Assembly (NCBI GenBank): GCA_039934635.1
Contig: JBDTLT010000212.1
Coordinates: 1-9,533 of the forward strand
Direction: 5' to 3'
Length of the DNA: 9,533 nt
Source of the DNA: DATLFA01 sp039934635
GTDB lineage: Bacteria > Actinomycetota > Acidimicrobiia > Acidimicrobiales > WLNW01
The position numbers and the translations under genes were made by a program. The notes below the pieces were generated by a model. That model did not search any database and was not told the DNA's origin. It saw only the letters and a list, made by a program, of their open reading frames with translations. Shown piece after piece: positions 6,238 to 9,533 of the stretch. Position 1 is the first letter of the stretch. Each line of letters starts with the position of its first letter.

Positions 6238-6243
6238 TAGTGT
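6238..6243 (+). promoter_or_regulatory. Leaderless -10 element of the DUF151 nuclease gene
   Basis: TAGTGT ends 7 bases before ATG 6251, with no Shine-Dalgarno. CTGACG at about 6213-6218 is a poor -35 candidate with a 19-base spacer. A 10-base palindrome, GCGACGTCGC (6223-6232), lies between the two but is not rare at this GC content. Confidence 0.6.
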
Positions 6244-6250
6244 CACGTCC

Positions 6251-6742
6251 ATGATCGAGATGGAGCTGCTCGATGTGCGGGTGGAGCCGCCCCACAACGT
6301 GCCGGTCGTACTACTGCGAGAGCCGGGCACCGGCCGGATCCTCCCGATCTACATCGGCGCGAGCGAAGCGACCGCGATCGCACTGGCCATGCAACATCAC
6401 GAGACGCCCCGGCCGATGACCCACGACTTGTTTCGCAACGTGCTCGACGAGCTCGGCGTCAGCCTCGAGCGGGTGGTCGTGACCGAACTCCAGGACAAGA
6501 CGTTCTACGCGGAGCTCCACTTGGCCAGCCCGGGCAAGGACAAGAGCGTGGTGGTGGTGTCCAGCCGTCCGTCCGATGCCATTGCCCTCGCGGTGCGCGT
6601 CGCCGCCCCGATCTTCGCGGCCGAGCAGGTCTTGGACGAGGCCGGTGTCATCCTCGACGACGGCGACGACGACAACCAGGAACAAGTGGTCGAGCAGTTC
6701 CGCGAGTTCATCGAACAGGTCAACCCCGAAGATTTCGTCTAA
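6251..6742 (+). CDS. Bifunctional nuclease (BFN/DUF151) family protein
   Basis: The 163-residue protein is a canonical DUF151/BFN member (PF02577). It shows L-P-I-Y-I-G-A-S-E-A-T-A-I-A-L-A at 31-46, R-P-M-T-H-D-L at 54-60, K-T-F-Y-A-E-L at 83-89, and S-R-P-S-D-A-I-A-L-A-V-R at 105-116. Plant homologues were described as bifunctional nucleases acting on DNA and RNA; the bacterial role is not established, so nuclease activity is carried over from the family name. The acidic stretch D-D-G-D-D-D at 136-141 precedes a C-terminal helix. It is the counterpart of Rv1829, which sits between the same two MerR genes in M. tuberculosis. ATG 6251 follows a leaderless -10. The gap to ftsR is 56 bases and to the next MerR gene 116 bases. 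Confidence 0.93.
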   Translation: MIEMELLDVRVEPPHNVPVVLLREPGTGRILPIYIGASEATAIALAMQHHETPRPMTHDLFRNVLDELGVSLERVVVTELQDKTFYAELHLASPGKDKSVVVVSSRPSDAIALAVRVAAPIFAAEQVLDEAGVILDDGDDDNQEQVVEQFREFIEQVNPEDFV

Positions 6743-6773
6743 CCGCTCAGCGCGCGAACTTGGCCACCCTGTG

Positions 6774-6803
6774 TTGACGGCCTGGTCCGGCGTGTCGTAC
6801 CCT
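6774..6803 (+). promoter_or_regulatory. Sigma-70-type promoter of the resR-like gene
   Basis: TTGACG (6774-6779) and TACCCT (6798-6803) are separated by 18 bases, a good match to the actinobacterial housekeeping promoter. Start of transcription would be near 6810, giving a leader of about 50 bases that contains a GGAGG ribosome-binding site. It is the only promoter in the window with a convincing -35 box. Confidence 0.65.
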
Positions 6804-6846
6804 GCCTACATCGACGTAATTCCCCTCGTGTGATACGTCACCACTC

Positions 6847-6851
6847 GGAGG
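6847..6851 (+). promoter_or_regulatory. Shine-Dalgarno site of the resR-like gene
   Basis: GGAGG lies 7 bases before ATG 6859 and fixes this start. Confidence 0.8.
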
Positions 6852-6858
6852 CCAGCAC

Positions 6859-7329
6859 ATGGCGACCAACGGCAGCGACGACAACTCCGGTTACAGCGGC
6901 AAGGCCGCCGCGGCGATCGTCGGCATCACCTATCGCCAGCTCGACTATTGGGCTCGCACCGATCTCGTGCGGCCGTCGTTGGCCGACGCGCAGGGCAGCG
7001 GCTCACGGCGCCGCTACTCCTACCGCGATCTCCTCGAGCTCAAAGCGATCAAGAACCTGCTCGACGCCGGCATCAAACTCGAGTCGGTACGCGACGCGTT
7101 CGGCTACCTGCGCGATCACCTCGGCGAAGACGTCACCACCGTCAACCTCGTCATCAGCGGCAATTCCTCGGTTCTCGTGCACACCGGCGAAGAGCTCATC
7201 GACTTGCTCAAGCGGGGCCAGGGTGTGCTCAACATCTTGCCGCTCGGCACCGTCAAAGACGAGGTCGACGCCGCCATCATCGATCTCTACCCGGCCACCG
7301 CTGCCGGCCCGGCCGCGGCCCAAGCCTGA
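6859..7329 (+). CDS. resR: ResR/McdR-like MerR-family regulator
   Basis: The 156-residue protein starts with a MerR winged helix. G-Y-S-G-K-A-A-A at 11-18 leads into the helix-turn-helix I-V-G-I-T-Y-R-Q-L-D-Y-W-A-R-T at 20-34, and the wing G-S-G-S-R-R-R-Y-S at 46-54 follows. The phrase I-T-Y-R-Q-L-D-Y-W-A-R-T is characteristic of the Rv1830 group, known as ResR or McdR, a regulator tied to cell growth and division in mycobacteria. A small C-terminal domain (about 90-145) with G-Q-G-V-L-N-I-L-P at 120-128 also matches. The mycobacterial protein is longer, as I recall mainly at the N-terminus. The gene follows DUF151 exactly as Rv1830 follows Rv1829. It has its own sigma-70-type promoter and a strong ribosome-binding site. 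Target genes here are unknown; division genes are an inference. Confidence 0.87.
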   Translation: MATNGSDDNSGYSGKAAAAIVGITYRQLDYWARTDLVRPSLADAQGSGSRRRYSYRDLLELKAIKNLLDAGIKLESVRDAFGYLRDHLGEDVTTVNLVISGNSSVLVHTGEELIDLLKRGQGVLNILPLGTVKDEVDAAIIDLYPATAAGPAAAQA

Positions 7330-7367
7330 CTGATTCGCCAACGGCGACGGGCCCGAGCGACCCTGGC

Positions 7368-7373
7368 TACCAT
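7368..7373 (+). promoter_or_regulatory. Leaderless -10 element of gcvT
   Basis: TACCAT ends 6 bases before ATG 7380, with no Shine-Dalgarno. It supports 7380 as the true start, although the same frame is open far upstream into resR. A leaderless transcript leaves no room for a glycine riboswitch in front of gcvT. Confidence 0.55.
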
Positions 7374-7379
7374 CGCTCG

Positions 7380-8450
7380 ATGCTGAAACACTCGCCCCTC
7401 GACGCGCGCCATCGAGCGCTCGGCGCGAAGCTGGTCCCCTTCGGTGGCTGGGACATGCCGCTGCAATACGAGACGGGCACGCTCGCCGAACACCGCGCCT
7501 GTCGCAATGACGCCGTGGTGTTCGACGTGAGCCATCTCGGCACCGTACGCGTCCGCGGCGACGGCGCGTTCGCCATGTTGCAGGCCACGTTCACCAACGA
7601 TCTCGGCAAGATCGCCCCTGGCCGCGCGCAGTACACCCACCTGCTCGACGCGCGCGACGCGTCGGTGATCGACGACATCATCGTGTGGTGGATCGACGAG
7701 CGCACCTTCGACGTGATGCCCAACGCGTCCAACACCGATCGCGTCACCGGCGCGCTCGCCGAGGTCCAGGCGGACCGCGTCGCGATCGACGACATCACCG
7801 AGACGAGAGCCATCCTTGCGATCCAGGGGCCTCACGCACGCGAGAAGTTGCGCCAGGTGAGCGCGGTCGCAGCCGAGATCGGCCGGTTCCGCGTCGGTGC
7901 CGCACGTTGGCACGACGTCGAGATCACGGTGGCCGGGACGGGCTACACGGGTGAGGACGGTGTCGAGTGCGCGGTCCCGCAGTCGATCGCCGGCGCGTTC
8001 TGGGACGCGGTGGTGGCGGCCGGTGTCTTGCCCGCCGGTCTGGGAGCACGCGACACGTTGCGCCTCGAAGCCGGTCTGCCCTTGCACGGCCACGAGCTCG
8101 GCGACGGCATCACCACCCTCGAGGCCAATCTTGGCTGGGTCGTGAGTTGGACCAAAGGACCGTTTCGAGGTCGCGACGCACTCGAACGCCAGCGGGCGAA
8201 GGGCCTGACTCGGCTACTGCGGGGTCTGCTCGTCGAGGGGCGCCGACCGCCGCGCGGTGGTCAAACCGTGCGGCGTGGCGACCACGAAGTCGGCGTCATC
8301 ACGAGCGGCAATTTCTCGCCGATGCTCGAGCAGGGGATTGCGCTCGCCTTCCTCGCGCCCGATATCGCAATGGGTGAATCGCTCACGATCGACGTGCGCG
8401 GCACCGCGGTGGCCGCGACCGTCGTTGACCCGCCCTTTTACCGTCACTGA
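7380..8450 (+). CDS. gcvT: Glycine cleavage system T protein (aminomethyltransferase)
   Basis: GcvT takes the aminomethyl group from lipoylated GcvH, releases ammonia and transfers the one-carbon unit to tetrahydrofolate. The 356-residue length is standard. Family features are visible in order: S-P-L-D-A-R-H at 5-11, F-G-G-W-D-M-P at 21-27, F-D-V-S-H-L-G at 48-54, V-I-D-D-I-I-V at 96-102 with the conserved Asp98, N-A-S-N at 115-118, G-T-G-Y-T-G-E-D-G at 186-194, G-A-R-D-T-L-R-L-E-A-G-L-P near 222-234, and S-G-N-F-S-P-M near the C-terminus. The usual Gly-Gly before the V-I-D-D strand is replaced by Ala-Ser. ATG 7380 is chosen because the protein then begins at the normal family N-terminus and follows the leaderless -10. 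In M. tuberculosis the gene next along is gcvB (P protein); here gcvT takes that neighbourhood. Confidence 0.95.
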   Translation: MLKHSPLDARHRALGAKLVPFGGWDMPLQYETGTLAEHRACRNDAVVFDVSHLGTVRVRGDGAFAMLQATFTNDLGKIAPGRAQYTHLLDARDASVIDDIIVWWIDERTFDVMPNASNTDRVTGALAEVQADRVAIDDITETRAILAIQGPHAREKLRQVSAVAAEIGRFRVGAARWHDVEITVAGTGYTGEDGVECAVPQSIAGAFWDAVVAAGVLPAGLGARDTLRLEAGLPLHGHELGDGITTLEANLGWVVSWTKGPFRGRDALERQRAKGLTRLLRGLLVEGRRPPRGGQTVRRGDHEVGVITSGNFSPMLEQGIALAFLAPDIAMGESLTIDVRGTAVAATVVDPPFYRH

Positions 8451-8527
8451 CGTCACACCATCGGTCGGGATGGGTTGGGCGGGCCGTGGTGTTTCACCCT
8501 TTGAGGCGACGGGTACTCGCCCGCCGC

Positions 8528-8533
8528 AGGAGG
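8528..8533 (+). promoter_or_regulatory. Shine-Dalgarno site of the 61-codon gene
   Basis: AGGAGG, a perfect anti-16S match, lies 7 bases before ATG 8541. It is the strongest ribosome-binding site in the window. Confidence 0.8.
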
Positions 8534-8540
8534 CCACGAC

Positions 8541-8726
8541 ATGACCACGACGACTGTTTTCGAAGTTCTCGATACCGCAACCGCGGCTGAACGGGTGTGC
8601 CAATCCCGAGCCCGCAGCCTGCTGGCCCAAGCCGACCGCTTGCCCGTCCCGTTGGCGTCGGCGTATCGGCGTCGGGCCCAAGAGCTAGAGCTCGAGGCCT
8701 ATCTACTGCACCAAACGGCGGCGTAG
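8541..8726 (+). CDS. Small protein of unknown function
   Basis: I do not recognise this 61-residue protein. After a threonine-rich start (M-T-T-T-T-V-F) it is almost entirely predicted helix, rich in Ala, Arg, Leu and Glu, with one cysteine at residue 20 and no membrane segment or signal peptide. The sequence could form a two-helix hairpin with a turn around L-P-V-P-L at 34-38. It lies 90 bases after gcvT and 26 before the M15 peptidase gene, on the same strand. The perfect Shine-Dalgarno at good spacing makes it a real, well-translated gene. No clear promoter is seen in the 90-base gap, so it may be co-transcribed with gcvT. Confidence 0.75.
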   Translation: MTTTTVFEVLDTATAAERVCQSRARSLLAQADRLPVPLASAYRRRAQELELEAYLLHQTAA

Positions 8727-8740
8727 GCGCCACCTCCGGG

Positions 8741-8746
8741 CACACT
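8741..8746 (+). promoter_or_regulatory. Possible leaderless -10 element of the M15 peptidase gene
   Basis: CACACT ends 6 bases before GTG 8753 and keeps the A2 and T6 of TANNNT but not T1. No Shine-Dalgarno is present, and an in-frame TGA at 8747-8749 excludes a longer product. Weak candidate. Confidence 0.3.
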
Positions 8747-8752
8747 TGACGG

Positions 8753-9532
8753 GTGCGCCGACTCGTCCCGCTGATCTTGTGTGCGCTGCTGGCGTGCTGC
8801 GGCGATGAGGTTGCGCAATCGGCGGCCCGCGAAGCCACTGCCGCTCGCCAACAAGGCCCGGCCACCGAACTCGGCGCTCCTTCGGTGACCACCAACCGAC
8901 CCGCCGGAACGTCGACTGTGCCGCCGCCGACGATCATCTCGACCACGACCGTTCCTCCCACGACCGTGCCGGTGTTCGTCTCGGCGATCAGCGACATCCC
9001 CGAAACGCGTCTCACGTACTCCTGGCGTCCGGGATGTCCCGTGGCTCCCCGCGATCTGCGCCTGTTGCAGCTGACCTACTGGGGCTTCGACGATCAGGCC
9101 CACCAAGGCGAACTCGTCGTCAACGCGCGTCACGCCGAGGCGATCGTGTCCGTCTTCGCCCACCTCTTCGAAATGCGCTACCCGATCGAACGAATGGAGT
9201 TGGTCGACGCCTACGAAGGCAACGACGACCGGTCGATGGTGGCCAACAACACGAGCGCGTTCAATTGTCGCGAGGTCGCCGGTAGCCCCGGGGTGATGTC
9301 ACAACACGCAATGGGCACCGCTATCGACGTGAACCCGCTGATCAATCCGTGGGTGCACTCCGGCAAGGTCGAACCACCGCAATCGGCGCAGTACGCCGAT
9401 CGCACCAAGCCCTGGAAGGGCGTGATCACTGCCGACGATGTTGTCGTGCGTGCGTTCGCGGCCATCGGCTGGGGCTGGGGTGGCTACTGGCCCGGTTCAT
9501 ATGACTATCAGCACTTCGCCGCCGGCGGGTGA
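8753..9532 (+). CDS. Secreted M15-family peptidoglycan peptidase, probable lipoprotein
   Basis: The 259-residue protein begins with a short signal peptide: Arg2-Arg3, a hydrophobic core at 4-14, and a lipobox-like L-L-A-C ending at Cys15. It is therefore probably a lipid-anchored exported protein. The lipobox is imperfect because a Leu sits at -2. A Thr/Pro/Ser-rich linker (about 42-75) separates the anchor from the catalytic domain (about 85-257). That domain has the M15 zinc site: S-Q-H-A-M-G-T-A-I-D-V-N with His185 and Asp192, and D-Y-Q-H-F with His254. The pattern fits the Peptidase_M15_4 branch, which cleaves peptidoglycan cross-peptides as D,D-carboxypeptidase or L-Ala-D-Glu endopeptidase; which one cannot be told. 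Cys95 and Cys172 could form a disulfide outside the cell. The gene is complete, ending in TGA at 9530-9532, one base before the window ends. GTG 8753 is the first possible start. Confidence 0.88.
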   Translation: MRRLVPLILCALLACCGDEVAQSAAREATAARQQGPATELGAPSVTTNRPAGTSTVPPPTIISTTTVPPTTVPVFVSAISDIPETRLTYSWRPGCPVAPRDLRLLQLTYWGFDDQAHQGELVVNARHAEAIVSVFAHLFEMRYPIERMELVDAYEGNDDRSMVANNTSAFNCREVAGSPGVMSQHAMGTAIDVNPLINPWVHSGKVEPPQSAQYADRTKPWKGVITADDVVVRAFAAIGWGWGGYWPGSYDYQHFAAGG

Positions 9533-9533
9533 A

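Noticed and set aside
6948..7334. Alternative plus-strand frames over the resR-like gene
   Set aside because: The resR frame has matching homology, a ribosome-binding site and a promoter; the others are Ser/Arg/Pro-rich shadows.
6948..7379. Long upstream in-frame extension of gcvT reaching back into the resR-like gene
   Set aside because: The extension is arginine/histidine-rich shadow translation of resR. GcvT homology begins at ATG 7380, which also has the -10 element.
8448..8455. TGACGTCA palindrome at the gcvT stop
   Set aside because: Eight bases, includes the stop codon, and no second copy or known bacterial regulator supports it.
1..9533. tRNA, rRNA, CRISPR, insertion sequence, phage or attachment site
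   Set aside because: None is visible: no repeated spacer arrays, no transposase or integrase gene, no terminal repeats, and base composition looks even throughout.

Overview
The window is a high-GC, gene-dense stretch of an actinobacterial chromosome. The order gcvH - garA/odhI-like FHA gene - ftsR-like MerR - bifunctional nuclease (DUF151) - resR/mcdR-like MerR matches the conserved mycobacterial and corynebacterial neighbourhood (Rv1826-Rv1830 in M. tuberculosis; odhI-ftsR in C. glutamicum). Proteins differ enough from Mycobacterium and Streptomyces, and leaderless starts are common enough, that a deeper lineage such as Acidimicrobiia is my best guess. That placement is an inference, not proven.

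Layout. Positions 1-69 hold the tail of a probable alpha/beta hydrolase. A luciferase-like flavin monooxygenase (98-1327) follows, then an unrecognised single-pass membrane protein (1339-2553) and a SRAP/YedK abasic-site shield protein (2566-3276). A HIT hydrolase (3298-3723, minus strand) converges on the SRAP gene and diverges from a PgsA-type phospholipid synthase (3770-4399). The conserved block then runs gcvH (4418), garA-like (4811), ftsR-like (5265), DUF151 nuclease (6251) and resR-like (6859), and ends with gcvT (7380-8450). After it come a 61-codon gene with a strong Shine-Dalgarno site (8541-8726) and a secreted M15 peptidase, probably a lipoprotein (8753-9532).

How the genes fit together. 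GcvH and GcvT are the H and T proteins of the glycine cleavage system; P and L are not in the window. GarA/OdhI proteins are phospho-switches acting on 2-oxoglutarate and glutamate metabolism. FtsR and ResR/McdR are MerR-type regulators linked to cell division and growth in relatives. The block therefore joins one-carbon/nitrogen metabolism to growth control. PgsA (membrane lipid) and the M15 peptidase (cell wall) flank it.

The most distinctive signal is regulatory. At least six genes (HIT, pgsA, gcvH, ftsR, DUF151, gcvT) have a TANNNT hexamer ending 6-8 bases before the start codon and no convincing Shine-Dalgarno, the arrangement expected for leaderless mRNAs. Genes with good Shine-Dalgarno sites (monooxygenase, garA, resR, the 61-codon gene) lack it. 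I found no tRNA, rRNA, CRISPR, insertion sequence or clear intrinsic terminator, and no intergenic gap over 120 bases. Most of the window is conserved chromosomal content; I see no wholly new multi-gene system.
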